From: JABFSM01 sp963762545 | GTDB taxonomy: Bacteria > Gemmatimonadota > Gemmatimonadetes > Gemmatimonadales > GWC2-71-9 | Assembly (NCBI GenBank): GCA_963762545.1 | Contig: CAVXLC010000003.1 | Span: 186,001-250,000 of the forward strand | DNA: 64,000 nucleotides | Direction: 5' to 3' | The notes under the pieces: generated by a model | Database searches by the model: none | Seen by the model: the letters and a program-made list of their open reading frames with translations, nothing else | What the model was told of the DNA's origin: nothing | Shown here: positions 1 to 9,254 of the stretch, one piece after another | Position numbering within the stretch: the stretch's first letter is position 1 | Layout: each line of letters starts with the position of its first letter | Position numbers and translations under genes: made by a program

Positions 1-1188
1 TCAAAGCGCCTCGACCGCGAGCGCCACCGCATTGCCGCCGCCCAGACAGAGCGTCGCGAGCCCGGTGGAGACGTTGCGGTCCCGCATCGCGTAGAGCAGC
101 GTGGTCAGCACCCGGGCGCCGCTCGCGCCGATCGGGTGGCCCAGGGCAATGGCGCCCCCGTTCACGTTTACCCGACTCCAGTCCCAGCCCAGCGCGTTGC
201 CATCGGCGAGCGCCTGAACCGCGAAGGCCTCATTGGCCTCGATGAGACCGTAGTCCTTGATGGTGGTGCCGGCCTTCGCGAGCAGGTTCCGCACCGCCTC
301 GATCGGCGCGAAGAACAGGTCCTTGGGCTCCCCTCCGCCCGTCGCATAGGCGGTGATCCTCGCCAGCGGCTTCAAGCCGTTGACCCGCGCGAAGGCAAGC
401 GAGCTGACGGCCAGGGCGCTGGCGCCGTCGTTCAATCCGGGCGCGTTGCCCGCCGTCACGGTGCCGTCCTTCTGGAAAACCGGCTTGAGCTTGGCCAGGG
501 TGGCGACGGAGGTGTCCTTGCGGGGGCCCTCGTCGGTCCCCACCGTCGTGGTTCCGGCCTTTCCCGCCACCTCCACCGGCACGATCTCGGCGGTGAACTT
601 GCCCGACTCGATGGCCTGCACCGCTTTCCGGTGGCTCTGATAGGCAAACTCGTCCTGGGCCTCGCGGGTGATGCCCGCCTTCTGGGCGGTGTACTCCGCG
701 TAGGAACCCATGTGGACGTTGCCGAAAGAATCCCAGAGACCGTCGTGGATCATCCCGTCCAGCATGGTCTGATTGCCGGCCTTGATCCCGGACCGCATGC
801 CGAACACGTAGTGGGGCGAGGCGCTCATCGCCTCCATTCCGCCGGCGATGACGCACTGGGCGTCGCCCGCCTTGATGGACTGCGCCGCGAGCATCACCGC
901 CTTGAGGCCCGAGCCGCACACCTTGTTGATGGTGAGCGCGGGAATGGTGCCGGGAAGGCCGGCGTGAATCATCGCCTGGCGCCCGGAGGCCTGGCCGGCG
1001 CCTCCCTGGAGCACATGGCCCATGATCACATCGTCGATCTGGCCTGCGGCGAGGCCGGCGCGCCGCGCCGCCTCGCGGATGACGATCGCGCCGAGCTGCG
1101 GCGCGGTGAACGAAGACAGCCCGCCGAGATACTTCCCGATGGGAGTACGGCAGGCGGAGAGGATGACGGGCGTCGTTGCGTCGGACAC
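1..1188 (-). CDS. acetyl-CoA C-acetyltransferase (thiolase)
   Basis: This is a complete 395-residue thiolase, which condenses or cleaves acyl-CoA at the acetoacetyl-CoA step in beta-oxidation, ketone or polyester metabolism. The active-site cysteine is in NKVCGSG (C91). The catalytic histidine is in the GHPIGASG block near residue 351, and the second cysteine is in LCLGGGNA near residue 381, so all three catalytic blocks are intact. The start is GTG; the length is normal for the family. It ends at base 1, so its downstream neighbour is outside the window. It lies 93 nt downstream of thrS on the same strand, separated by an 8-bp tandem repeat. The exact acyl chain preference cannot be read from sequence. 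Confidence 0.93.
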   Translation of the reverse strand: MSDATTPVILSACRTPIGKYLGGLSSFTAPQLGAIVIREAARRAGLAAGQIDDVIMGHVLQGGAGQASGRQAMIHAGLPGTIPALTINKVCGSGLKAVMLAAQSIKAGDAQCVIAGGMEAMSASPHYVFGMRSGIKAGNQTMLDGMIHDGLWDSFGNVHMGSYAEYTAQKAGITREAQDEFAYQSHRKAVQAIESGKFTAEIVPVEVAGKAGTTTVGTDEGPRKDTSVATLAKLKPVFQKDGTVTAGNAPGLNDGASALAVSSLAFARVNGLKPLARITAYATGGGEPKDLFFAPIEAVRNLLAKAGTTIKDYGLIEANEAFAVQALADGNALGWDWSRVNVNGGAIALGHPIGASGARVLTTLLYAMRDRNVSTGLATLCLGGGNAVALAVEAL

Positions 1189-1222
1189 GGGAAGCTCGGT
1201 TGAGAGATGCGAGGGGAAAATA

Positions 1223-1254
1223 GTCGGTAGGCCGGTACGTCGGTATGTCGGTGG
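1223..1254 (-). repeat. 8-bp tandem repeat, about four copies of ACCGACNT
   Basis: Read on the minus strand, the thrS-thiolase spacer contains units ACCGACAT, ACCGACGT, ACCGGCCT and ACCGAC, joined head to tail. A complementary copy (CTACCGAC, plus-strand 1265-1272) can pair with GTCGGTAG at 1223-1230, so the array can also fold into a long-loop stem. It lies between thrS and the thiolase, and no reading frame there looks like a gene. Confidence 0.7.
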
Positions 1255-1281
1255 GTCCTCGATGCTACCGACCTCCCGACC

Positions 1282-3204
1282 TCACGGGGTCAGCGCCCGG
1301 CTCCGAATCTCCCGGACCACCCGCTCGACGAATGCCCCGACCGGCATGACCTCCTGCTTGTTTCCGGCACCGCGGACCCGGACCGCGATGCCGTCGCCGT
1401 CGACCTCGCGCTGCCCGATGATGCCCATGTACGGCACCTTCCACACCTCGCCCTCGCGAATCCGGTAGTTCAGGGTCTCGTGGCCCGCGGCGAGGTGGGC
1501 CCGGATGCCGGCGTCGCGGAGCCGCTGGGTCACCCGGGCCGCCCCCTCGTGCTGTTCTTCGCTGATCGGAATGATCCGTACCTGTTCCGGGGCCAGCCAG
1601 ACCGGGAACGCCCCGGCAAAGTGCTCGATCAGGATCGCCATGAAACGCTCGAACGAGCCGCTCACCGCGCGGTGAATCACCACCGGCCGGTGCTCGGTGT
1701 TGTCCTCGCCGACGTACTTGAGGTCGAAGCGCTCCGGCGCCTCGTAGTCGAGCTGAATGGTGCCCAGCTGCCATTTCCGCCCGATCGAATCGGCCACGTC
1801 GAAGTCGATCTTGGGCCCGTAGAAGGCGCCGTCCCCCGGCTTGAGCTCGTAGGGAAGCCCGGTCGCGTCGAGCGCGGCCTTGAGGCCCGCCTCGGCGCGG
1901 TCCCAGGATTCGTCGGTCCCGAGCCGGACCGGCGGCCGGGTCGCGAACTTGAGGGACGCGGTGAGGCCGAACGTCTTGTAGTAGCCCAGGATGAATTCGA
2001 CCAGCCGCCGCACTTCCTCCGCGATCTGACGCTCCATCATGAAGACATGACAATCGTCCTGCTGGAACTGCCGCACCCGGGTGAGCCCGGACAGCGCCCC
2101 GGACACCTCATTCCGGTGCAGCACGTCGTAGGTGTTCATGCGGAGCGGCAGCTCCCGGTACGAGTGCTTCTTCGCCAGGTACATCAGGTAGTGCGACGGG
2201 CAGTTCATCGGCTTGAGCGAATAGTCGTGCTCGCCGGTCTCGGCGTCGAGCACCAGGAACATGTTCTCCCGGTACTTGCCCCAGTGACCCGACAGCTCCC
2301 ACAGCGCCTTGTTGTAGAGGAGCGGAGTCCGCACTTCCTTGTAGTCGTCCCGCTGCAGCTCCCGGAGATACTCGCTCAGCACGTTCACCATCGTGGTGCC
2401 GCGATCGGTCCAGAACACCGCCCCCGGCGCGAACGGGTGGAACATGAACAGGTCGAGCTCCCGGCCCACCCGGCGATGATCCCGCTTGCGGGACTCCTCC
2501 AGCCGATGCAGGTACGCCTCGAGATCTTCCTTCTTGAACCAGGCGGTGCCGTAGATGCGCTGCAGCATCTGGCGCCGCTCGTCGCCCCTCCAGTAGGCGC
2601 CGGCGCCGTGCAGCAGCTTGAAATGCTTGAGCCGGCCGGTGGCGGGAAGGTGGGGTCCCCGGCACAGGTCGACGAACGGCCCGTCGGTGTAGACGCTGAT
2701 GGTCTCGTCGGGGCCAAGCTCCTCGATCCGCTCGAGCTTGAGCGGGTCGTCGGCAAAGCGGCGGTTGGCCTCGGCGCGCTCCACCACCTCGCGGACGAAC
2801 GGATAGTCCTTCGCGGCGACGTCCCGCATCGCCGCTTCGATCTGCTCCAGATCCTCGGGCGTGAAGGGGCGGGGCACGTCGAAGTCGTAGTAAAAGCCGT
2901 CCTCAATGGCCGGGCCGAACCCGATGCCGGCCTGGGGATAGATCTGCCGCACCGCGGTGGCCAGCACGTGCGCGGCGGAATGGCGCAGCACCTCCAGGGC
3001 GTCCAGATCCCGGTCGGTCAGGATGGCAACGGTAGCGTCTTCCTCGATGGGGCGGTTGAGATCGCGAACCTGGCCGTTGACCCGCACCGCCAGCGCGGCC
3101 TTGGCCAGCCCCGGTCCGATCTGCCGCGCCAGCTCCAGCCCCGTGGTGCCGGAGGGGAGCTCCCGGACACTGCCGTCCGGCAGGGTGAGGCGAATCACGC
3201 TCAC
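1282..3204 (-). CDS. thrS: threonyl-tRNA synthetase
   Basis: This 640-residue cytoplasmic enzyme charges tRNA-Thr. The N-terminal TGS domain (about 1-60) is followed by the editing/SAD domain (about 70-225), the class II catalytic core (about 240-540) and the anticodon-binding domain (about 545-640). The zinc-binding block MNCPSH places the metal cysteine at C335, and QDDCHVF and HRAVSGS supply the other expected ligand regions. The start is GTG, overlapping the stop of the upstream small membrane protein by 4 nt (GTGA). A strong GGAGGAGG Shine-Dalgarno lies about 5 nt before the GTG, which supports this start. No T-box leader is visible. Confidence 0.97.
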   Translation of the reverse strand: MSVIRLTLPDGSVRELPSGTTGLELARQIGPGLAKAALAVRVNGQVRDLNRPIEEDATVAILTDRDLDALEVLRHSAAHVLATAVRQIYPQAGIGFGPAIEDGFYYDFDVPRPFTPEDLEQIEAAMRDVAAKDYPFVREVVERAEANRRFADDPLKLERIEELGPDETISVYTDGPFVDLCRGPHLPATGRLKHFKLLHGAGAYWRGDERRQMLQRIYGTAWFKKEDLEAYLHRLEESRKRDHRRVGRELDLFMFHPFAPGAVFWTDRGTTMVNVLSEYLRELQRDDYKEVRTPLLYNKALWELSGHWGKYRENMFLVLDAETGEHDYSLKPMNCPSHYLMYLAKKHSYRELPLRMNTYDVLHRNEVSGALSGLTRVRQFQQDDCHVFMMERQIAEEVRRLVEFILGYYKTFGLTASLKFATRPPVRLGTDESWDRAEAGLKAALDATGLPYELKPGDGAFYGPKIDFDVADSIGRKWQLGTIQLDYEAPERFDLKYVGEDNTEHRPVVIHRAVSGSFERFMAILIEHFAGAFPVWLAPEQVRIIPISEEQHEGAARVTQRLRDAGIRAHLAAGHETLNYRIREGEVWKVPYMGIIGQREVDGDGIAVRVRGAGNKQEVMPVGAFVERVVREIRSRALTP

Positions 3205-3353
3205 CGGCCCTCCTCCACACCCACCGGCGTCGCGACCACCGGCGTCTGGCGCTCCAGCGCGAAGAAAAGCACCAGCCCGGTCAGAACGACCAGGGCGAGG
3301 AACAGGAGCCGGCCTATGGGCGGCCGGCCGGTGGATCTGGATGCCTCGGGCAT
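3201..3353 (-). CDS. small single-pass membrane protein (50 aa), unknown function
   Basis: This short reading frame begins with ATG at 3353 and ends with TGA inside the GTGA overlap with thrS, so the two are translationally coupled. The product has a basic N-terminus (about 15 residues, several Arg), one hydrophobic stretch (about residues 16-32, rich in Leu and Val) and a short polar C-terminal tail. I do not recognise the family. The coupling to thrS and the clean topology (positive-inside, one helix) favour a real gene over a chance frame. The strong thrS Shine-Dalgarno is inside its last codons. Confidence 0.6.
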   Translation of the reverse strand: MPEASRSTGRPPIGRLLFLALVVLTGLVLFFALERQTPVVATPVGVEEGR

Positions 3354-3389
3354 GGTCCTGTCTCGATTCTCGGGGCGCATTCGCGGTAT

Positions 3390-3395
3390 TAAGTT
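3390..3395 (+). promoter_or_regulatory. candidate -10 box (TAAGTT) for leaderless mRNA of the BON-like gene
   Basis: TAAGTT fits TANNNT and ends 6 nt before the ATG at 3402. No Shine-Dalgarno precedes that ATG. No clear -35 is seen. The box lies in the 48-bp divergent spacer shared with the small protein/thrS pair. Confidence 0.35.
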
Positions 3396-3401
3396 AACCG
3401 C

Positions 3402-3848
3402 ATGCAACTGCCTGTCACACGCCGTGTTCGGCGCGGAAGCTCCACCCCGCTGGGTCCCTGGGCACTGCTGGGTTTCGGAGCCGGAATCGCTGCCGGATTC
3501 CTGCTCGGCGAGATGTTCGGGGGCGGTGGCACCGCCCGGGTCGGCCGGCTGGTCGGATCGCTCCGGCGCGCACCGAAGCTGGAGCGCCGCGCCGGCCGCG
3601 CCGCGATCATCCTGGCGGTCCTCGAAGCCGAGCCGGAGCTCGCCGGACTGCGCTTCTCGCTGGTTCCCTCCGGGGGCGGCGGCTTCGAGCTCCGGGGCTG
3701 GGTGCCCGAGCGGGCCGCCCGGGCCCGGGCCTTCCGGCTGGCGCAGGCCGCCTCGGGTGGGCTTCCGATCGTCAATCGGCTTCTGGTGCGGGGCGAGGAC
3801 GACACCCACGCCGAGCTCCATCTCGACGACGAGCCCCGGTCGGCATGA
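3402..3848 (+). CDS. membrane-anchored BON-like domain protein
   Basis: The 148-residue protein has a glycine-rich hydrophobic segment (about residues 17-42) that looks like a membrane anchor or glycine zipper. A C-terminal region (about 85-135) contains a GFELRGWVPE strand, a helix and an IVNRLLV strand, the alpha/beta pattern of BON domains, which bind membranes or envelope ligands. The ATG at 3402 lacks a Shine-Dalgarno. The stop overlaps the valS start by 4 nt (ATGA), so it is the first gene of the valS-selA-gmhB chain. The BON assignment is by pattern only and its role is unknown. Confidence 0.65.
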   Translation: MQLPVTRRVRRGSSTPLGPWALLGFGAGIAAGFLLGEMFGGGGTARVGRLVGSLRRAPKLERRAGRAAIILAVLEAEPELAGLRFSLVPSGGGGFELRGWVPERAARARAFRLAQAASGGLPIVNRLLVRGEDDTHAELHLDDEPRSA

Positions 3849-6562
3849 GCGCGGAGACGCCGCTCCCACCCCAGTACGATCCGACCGGCCTCGAAGAACA
3901 GCTCTACCGCCAGTGGGAGCGCCGCGGACTGTTCGAGCCCCGCTCGGACCTGCGCGGCGGATCGACACCCGCCCCGGCTTCCGGTCGTCCGTACGTCATC
4001 ATGATGCCCCCGCCGAACGTCACCGCCCAGCTGCACATGGGCCACGGGCTCAATCTGTCGGTCCAGGACGTGCTGGTGCGGTTCGAGCGGATGCGGGGGC
4101 GCGACACGCTCTGGGTGCCGGGCACCGACCACGCCGGCATCGCCACGCAGAACGTGGTGGAAAAGATTCTCGCCCGTGAGGGAAAGAGCCGCTTCGACCT
4201 CGGCCGCGAAGCGTTCGAGCGACGGGTCTGGCAGCACGTCGAGGAAACCGGGAGCGCGATCCTCAATCAGGTCCGGGCCCTGGGGGCAAGCTGCGACTGG
4301 CATCGGGCCTACTTCACCCTCGACGAAGACCTCTCGCTCGCGGTGCGGGAAGTCTTCGTGTCCCTGTACGAGCGCGGGCTGATCTACCGGGGCAAGTACA
4401 TCATCAACTGGTGCCCCCGCTGCGGCACCGCCCTTTCCAATGAAGAGGCCGAGAAGGTCGAGGCCGACGGCAAGCTCTGGCATGTCCGGTATCCCCTCGA
4501 AGAGGGCGGGCACATCACCATCGCCACCACCCGGCCCGAAACGATCCTGGGCGATTCCGGCATCGCCGTCCATCCCGACGACCCCCGGTACCGCGCCCTG
4601 ATCGGCAAGTATGCGGTGCTGCCTCTGGTGGGACGCCGCCTCCCCATCGTGGGAGACGATGCGGTGGATCCCGCCTTCGGGTCCGGGGCGGTGAAGATCA
4701 CCCCGGCGCACGATCCGACCGACTTCGAGATCGGCAAACGGCACGATCTGCCTGCGCTCGACGTGATGACCGACGACGCCCGGATGAGCGACGAGGTGCC
4801 GGAGCGTTTCCGGGGGCTCGATCGGTTCGTGGCCCGCAAACGCGTCGTGGCCGAATTCGAGGCGCTGGGCCTGCTCGAAAAGGTCGAGAACCACCGCCAC
4901 GCGATCGGTCGCTGCTACCGCTGCGATACCGTGGTCGAGCCTCGGCTCTCGGATCAGTGGTTCGTGCGCATGCAGCCGCTGGCCGGGCCGGCGCTCGCGG
5001 CATACCGGGACGGCCGGCTCCGCTTCATTCCCGAGTACCGGGGCGCGGAATACGCCCAGTGGATGGAGAACATCCGGGACTGGTGCATCTCCCGGCAGCT
5101 CTGGTGGGGACACCGGATTCCGGTCTGGTACTGCGAGGCTCCCGGCTGCAACACGGTCTCGGCGAGCCGCGCCGACCTGACCGTCTGTCCCGCGTGCCAG
5201 GGGCCGGTCCGTCAGGACGACGACGTGCTCGACACCTGGTTCTCCTCGCAGCTGGTGCCGTTCTCGAGCCTGGGATGGCCGGGCAGCTCCGACGAGCTGG
5301 ACCGGTTCTACCCCGGCGATACGCTGGTCACCGCCCCGGAGATCCTCTTCTTCTGGGTGGCCCGGATGGTGATGGCGGGCCTCGAATGCATGAAGGACAT
5401 TCCCTTCCGCACCGTGTATCTCCATGGGACGGTGCGGGACACCAAGCATCGCAAGATGTCGAAGTCGCTCGGCAACGGCATCGACCCGATGGACGTGGTG
5501 AGCCGGTACGGCGCCGATGCGCTCCGGTACACCGTCGTGTCGGGGCTCTCGGTCGGCACCGATCTCATCCTGGATCACGAGGATCTCGAGAGCTCGTTCG
5601 CCCCGGGCCGGAATTTCGCCAACAAGCTCTGGAACATGGGCCGGCTGCTCCTGTCCCATCTGAACGGGCCGGTTCGGCCCCTGGCCGGCCGGCATCCCGA
5701 TGTGATCGGGCGGGCGGAGCTCACCCTCGCCGATAGATGGATCATCGCCCGGTGCGACGAGACCGTCCGCGAGGCGACCGCGGCGTACGAGCGATTCCGG
5801 CTCAATGATGCGGCGCTGGCAATGCACCGGTTCCTCTGGAGCGATCTGGCCGACTGGTACATCGAGGTGATCAAGCCGCGGCTGTACGGCGAGCAGCCCG
5901 GCGGCGACGTGGCGCGGGCGGTGGCCACCCGGACGTTCGACGTGGCGCTCCGGCTGCTCCACCCGGTCATGCCGTTCATCACCGAAACGCTCTGGGGCCG
6001 GCTGCCCGGCCACACCGAGGAAGATTCCATTTCCGTGGCGGCCTGGCCGGCGGTGGACCGCCGCGCCGCCGACGCCGCCGCCCTGCGTCGCTTCGGCGCG
6101 CTCCAGGACCTGGTGGGCGCCATCCGGTCGATCCGGGCCGAATACGGGGTGCAACCCGGGCACACCGTCCGGGCCGGCGTGTCGAGCCCGAGCGCCGACG
6201 TGGCCGCGGTGCTCCGGGAAGACGCCGCCATCGTCGTGCGCCTCGCCAAGCTCTCCGCCCTCGATGCCGGCGCCGCCCTGGCCCCGGAGGGGGCCGCGCA
6301 CGCGATTCTCCCCGACGGGACCGAGGTGAGCGTGCCGCTGGGCGACCTGGTCGACGTCCCGAAGGAATGCGCCCGCCTGGGGAGTGAAGTGGAGCGGCTC
6401 CACGGCGCCATCCAGGGACAGGAGCGCAAGCTGGAGAACGCCCAGTTCACCTCCAAGGCGCCGCCGGCGGTCGTGGAGCGGGAACGGGCAAAGCTCGCCG
6501 CGTGGCGCGAGCAGGCCGGCGCCCTCGCCGAACAACGGCGGCGGCTCGGCTGCCCGGTGTGA
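3845..6562 (+). CDS. valS: valyl-tRNA synthetase
   Basis: The 905-residue class I enzyme charges tRNA-Val. The HIGH-type signature is HMGH at residues 64-67, preceded by PPPNVT, and the KMSKS loop is at residues 537-541. The CP1 editing domain lies between them and includes the TTRPET motif. A zinc-ribbon-like cluster is seen (CEAPGC and CPAC). The C-terminal roughly 65 residues are a charged coiled coil, the tRNA-binding arm typical of ValS. Length is normal. It overlaps genes on both sides by 4 nt (ATGA upstream, GTGA downstream). Confidence 0.97.
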   Translation: MSAETPLPPQYDPTGLEEQLYRQWERRGLFEPRSDLRGGSTPAPASGRPYVIMMPPPNVTAQLHMGHGLNLSVQDVLVRFERMRGRDTLWVPGTDHAGIATQNVVEKILAREGKSRFDLGREAFERRVWQHVEETGSAILNQVRALGASCDWHRAYFTLDEDLSLAVREVFVSLYERGLIYRGKYIINWCPRCGTALSNEEAEKVEADGKLWHVRYPLEEGGHITIATTRPETILGDSGIAVHPDDPRYRALIGKYAVLPLVGRRLPIVGDDAVDPAFGSGAVKITPAHDPTDFEIGKRHDLPALDVMTDDARMSDEVPERFRGLDRFVARKRVVAEFEALGLLEKVENHRHAIGRCYRCDTVVEPRLSDQWFVRMQPLAGPALAAYRDGRLRFIPEYRGAEYAQWMENIRDWCISRQLWWGHRIPVWYCEAPGCNTVSASRADLTVCPACQGPVRQDDDVLDTWFSSQLVPFSSLGWPGSSDELDRFYPGDTLVTAPEILFFWVARMVMAGLECMKDIPFRTVYLHGTVRDTKHRKMSKSLGNGIDPMDVVSRYGADALRYTVVSGLSVGTDLILDHEDLESSFAPGRNFANKLWNMGRLLLSHLNGPVRPLAGRHPDVIGRAELTLADRWIIARCDETVREATAAYERFRLNDAALAMHRFLWSDLADWYIEVIKPRLYGEQPGGDVARAVATRTFDVALRLLHPVMPFITETLWGRLPGHTEEDSISVAAWPAVDRRAADAAALRRFGALQDLVGAIRSIRAEYGVQPGHTVRAGVSSPSADVAAVLREDAAIVVRLAKLSALDAGAALAPEGAAHAILPDGTEVSVPLGDLVDVPKECARLGSEVERLHGAIQGQERKLENAQFTSKAPPAVVERERAKLAAWREQAGALAEQRRRLGCPV

Positions 6563-7896
6563 GGCGGCCCCGCCTCGTGCTGGTGCTGCTGGTCGCCGGA
6601 TGCGCCCGCATTCTGGCGCCGCCGGGCGGCCCCAACGACCGAATCCCACCCACGCTGCTCTCCACCCGCCCCGATTCCCTGGAAGCGCTTCCCGGCTTCA
6701 AGGGCGATGTCGAGTTCCGCTTCAGCGAGGTGGTGTCCGAGGGCGGGACGCCCAATTTCGGGCTCGGCACCGGCGACCTCGAGCGGCTGGTGCTGGTGTC
6801 GCCCTCGTACCGCGTGCCGGTGGTGAAATGGCGGCGGAACCGGATCACCGTGCATCCCCGCGAAGGCTGGCGCCCCAACACGGTGTATCGCGTGGAGCTC
6901 CTTCCGGGCCTGGCGGACCTCTCCAACAACCGGAGCAAGAACGGCCGGGTGATCACCTTCACCACCGGGGCCGCGCTCCCCAACACCACGCTGCGGGGTC
7001 TGGTCGTGGACTGGAACACCCAGCGGCCGCTCCGTAACGCGCTGGTCCAGGCGATCCACCTTCCCGACAGCCTGCCATACAACACGGTGAGCGACTCCCT
7101 GGGGCGCTTCCAGCTCGGGCTGATTCCCGACGGCGAATACGTGGTGTACGGAATCCAGGATCAGAACACCAGCCGGACCCGGGAAAGCCGGGAGCTGTTC
7201 GATTCGGTGCGGGTGGCTCCCGCGCAGGACAGCGTCGGAGAGATCTGGGTCTACAAGCACGATTCCACCGCGGCGCGCCTCTCGACCGCCGCGCTCAACG
7301 ATTCCCTCTCGCTGGTGCTCTCGTTCTCGCTGCAGCTCAATCCCTACCAGCGGCTGCCGGCGGATTCGGTGCAGGTGCGCCTGCTGCCGGATTCGATCCC
7401 GGTGCCGGTGCTCGCGATCCTGCCCAAGGGCCAGTACGATACCGCCTTCCCGCCGCCGCGCGCGGTGGACACCACCCGGAGCAAGGCCGATTCCCTGAGG
7501 GTCGTCGAGGACAGCATCCGGGCGGATTCCATCGCGCGGGCCCGCCAGGCCGCGGCGATCCGGATTCCCGGCGCGCAGCGCCGCCGTGCCACCGAGCCCG
7601 ACACCGCCGGGACCGGACCCCGCAAGACCAAACCGCCGCTCTTCGACAAGCTGTATGTCCGGCTCGGCACCCGCCTCCGCCCCGGCTCCGACTACTTCAT
7701 TGCGGTGCACGGAGTGCAGAGCGTCGGCCGGGTTCCCGGGCTGGCCAGGGCCGTCGCCCGGATACCGGTGGAAAAGCCTCCACCCGATTCGCTGAAGCTG
7801 AATCCCGACTCGCTCAAGGCCAGGGCCAAGGCCGATTCGCTGAAGGCCAAGCCGGACACGGTGAAGAAACCGGCCCGGTTCGGCGGCCTTCGATGA
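6559..7896 (+). CDS. lipoprotein with bacterial Ig-like domain (Big_5 type)
   Basis: I take the GTG at 6559, which overlaps the valS stop (GTGA). From there the protein begins with three basic residues, a Leu/Val-rich helix and the lipobox LVAGC, a textbook lipoprotein signal; the longer upstream frame would bury it. The mature N-terminus (APPGGPNDRIPP) and following strands match the Ig-like domain found in secreted proteins of Bacteroidota and relatives. Residues about 110-210 form a second beta-rich segment (carboxypeptidase-regulatory-like). The C-terminus is Pro/Lys/Asp-Ser-Leu rich, with repeated ADSLK-type units. It is 445 residues long and overlaps selA by 4 nt. Its function is probably structural or adhesive in the envelope. 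Confidence 0.8.
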   Translation: MRRPRLVLVLLVAGCARILAPPGGPNDRIPPTLLSTRPDSLEALPGFKGDVEFRFSEVVSEGGTPNFGLGTGDLERLVLVSPSYRVPVVKWRRNRITVHPREGWRPNTVYRVELLPGLADLSNNRSKNGRVITFTTGAALPNTTLRGLVVDWNTQRPLRNALVQAIHLPDSLPYNTVSDSLGRFQLGLIPDGEYVVYGIQDQNTSRTRESRELFDSVRVAPAQDSVGEIWVYKHDSTAARLSTAALNDSLSLVLSFSLQLNPYQRLPADSVQVRLLPDSIPVPVLAILPKGQYDTAFPPPRAVDTTRSKADSLRVVEDSIRADSIARARQAAAIRIPGAQRRRATEPDTAGTGPRKTKPPLFDKLYVRLGTRLRPGSDYFIAVHGVQSVGRVPGLARAVARIPVEKPPPDSLKLNPDSLKARAKADSLKAKPDTVKKPARFGGLR

Positions 7897-9254
7897 CCGA
7901 CGCCCGGCGCTCCCTCCCCTCGGTGGACCGCCTGCTCAACGAGCCGGGCGTCCTGGCGCTGCTGCGGAGCGCCCCGCGCAATCTCGTGGTCGCGGCGGTG
8001 CGCGAGGCGATCGACTCGGCGCGGAAGGGACGCGCCGCGGAGCCGTCGGACTGGGTGGCCGACGTGGCCGACCGCGTGGCGCGCCGTGCGGCCCCGTCGC
8101 TGCACCCGGTGCTCAATGCGACCGGGGTGATCCTCCACACCAATCTCGGGCGCGCCCCGCTGGCCGCGCGCGCGCTGGACGCCATCCAGGCCGTGGGCGG
8201 GGGGTACAGTACCCTGGAATTCGACAGCGCCACCGGTACCCGGGGCAGCCGGGGCGATCACTGCGCCTCGTTGCTCGCGATGCTCGCCGGCGCCGAGGAT
8301 GCCCTGGTCGTCAACAACGCCGCCGGCGCGCTGGTCCTTGCCCTCAACGCGGCCTCGGCGGGCCGCGAGGTGCTGATTTCCCGGGGCGAGCTGATCGAAA
8401 TTGGTGGGTCCTTCCGGATTCCCGACATTCTGGAGAAGAGCGGCGCCGTTCTCCGTGAGGTGGGCACGACCAACCGGACCCACCGGGAGGACTACCGGAC
8501 GGCGCTTTCGGAGCGCACCGGCGCCATCCTCACCGTGCACCGGTCCAATTTCGAACAGACCGGATTCGTCGCCACCCCGAACCCCGACGAGCTGGCCCGC
8601 CTCGCCCACGCTGCGGGGGTTCCTTATCTCTACGACGTGGGCGGCGGCCTCCTGGCCGATCTCGCCGCCTGGAGCCTGTCCGGTGAGCCCCGAGTGCCGG
8701 ATGCCGTCGCCTCGGGAGCCGACCTGGTGCTCTTCAGCGGCGACAAGCTGCTCGGCGGCCCCCAGGCCGGGTGCCTCGTGGGCCGCGCCGCGCGAGTCGC
8801 GGAGGCCCGGCGCAATCCGTTCGCGCGCGCGCTCCGGGCCGACAAGCTGACCCTGGCCGCTCTGGAAGCCACCCTCTCGCTCTATCACGACCCGGCGCTC
8901 GCCATTCGGGAAATTCCGGTGCTCCGGATGCTGACCCTTCCGGCCGACGAGCTGGCGCGCCGTGCCGAATCGCTCCGTCGGTTCATCGCAACCCCCGCTG
9001 GCGTGGAGCTCGTGCCCGGCTTCTCGGCGGTGGGCGGCGGCGCCTTCCCCGGCGCCGAGCTGGCCACGACGCTGGTGGCGCTCCCTCGCGGGCCGCAAGG
9101 CGCCGCCGGCCTGGCGCTCCGGCTCCGCCTGGGAAGCCCACCGGTGGTCGCCCGGGTCCACGACGACCGGGTGGTGCTCGATCCGCGGACCCTGCCCGAG
9201 GGAGCGCTCCCGGCGGTGGCCGCCGCGGTGACGGCCGCCTTCTCCGGCGAATGA
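7893..9254 (+). CDS. selA: L-seryl-tRNA(Sec) selenium transferase
   Basis: The 453-residue PLP enzyme converts seryl-tRNA(Sec) to selenocysteinyl-tRNA(Sec). The N-terminal helical tRNA-binding part starts with PSVDRLL, followed by the NATGVILHTNLGRAPL block. The PLP lysine lies in FSGDKLLGGPQAG (K285). Length and order match bacterial SelA. It overlaps the upstream lipoprotein and downstream gmhB by 4 nt each. No selB, selD or tRNA-Sec is in the window; both serine tRNAs here have UGA and GCU anticodons, not UCA. SelA-like paralogues exist, but the motif match is close. Confidence 0.92.
   Translation: MTDARRSLPSVDRLLNEPGVLALLRSAPRNLVVAAVREAIDSARKGRAAEPSDWVADVADRVARRAAPSLHPVLNATGVILHTNLGRAPLAARALDAIQAVGGGYSTLEFDSATGTRGSRGDHCASLLAMLAGAEDALVVNNAAGALVLALNAASAGREVLISRGELIEIGGSFRIPDILEKSGAVLREVGTTNRTHREDYRTALSERTGAILTVHRSNFEQTGFVATPNPDELARLAHAAGVPYLYDVGGGLLADLAAWSLSGEPRVPDAVASGADLVLFSGDKLLGGPQAGCLVGRAARVAEARRNPFARALRADKLTLAALEATLSLYHDPALAIREIPVLRMLTLPADELARRAESLRRFIATPAGVELVPGFSAVGGGAFPGAELATTLVALPRGPQGAAGLALRLRLGSPPVVARVHDDRVVLDPRTLPEGALPAVAAAVTAAFSGE

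Noticed and set aside
3354..3401. T-box or other aminoacyl-tRNA sensing leader for valS or thrS
   Set aside because: The spacer is only 48 bp and lacks a T-box sequence or specifier stem.
1480..4179. 899-codon open frame on the plus strand across thrS and its neighbours
   Set aside because: It is antisense to thrS and the small membrane protein and overlaps the BON and valS genes; its Arg/Gly/Pro/His-rich product is typical of a shadow frame in GC-rich DNA.
3389..6649. 1086-codon open frame antisense to valS
   Set aside because: ValS on the plus strand has all family motifs; the antisense product is Arg/Gly/His-rich with no recognisable domain.
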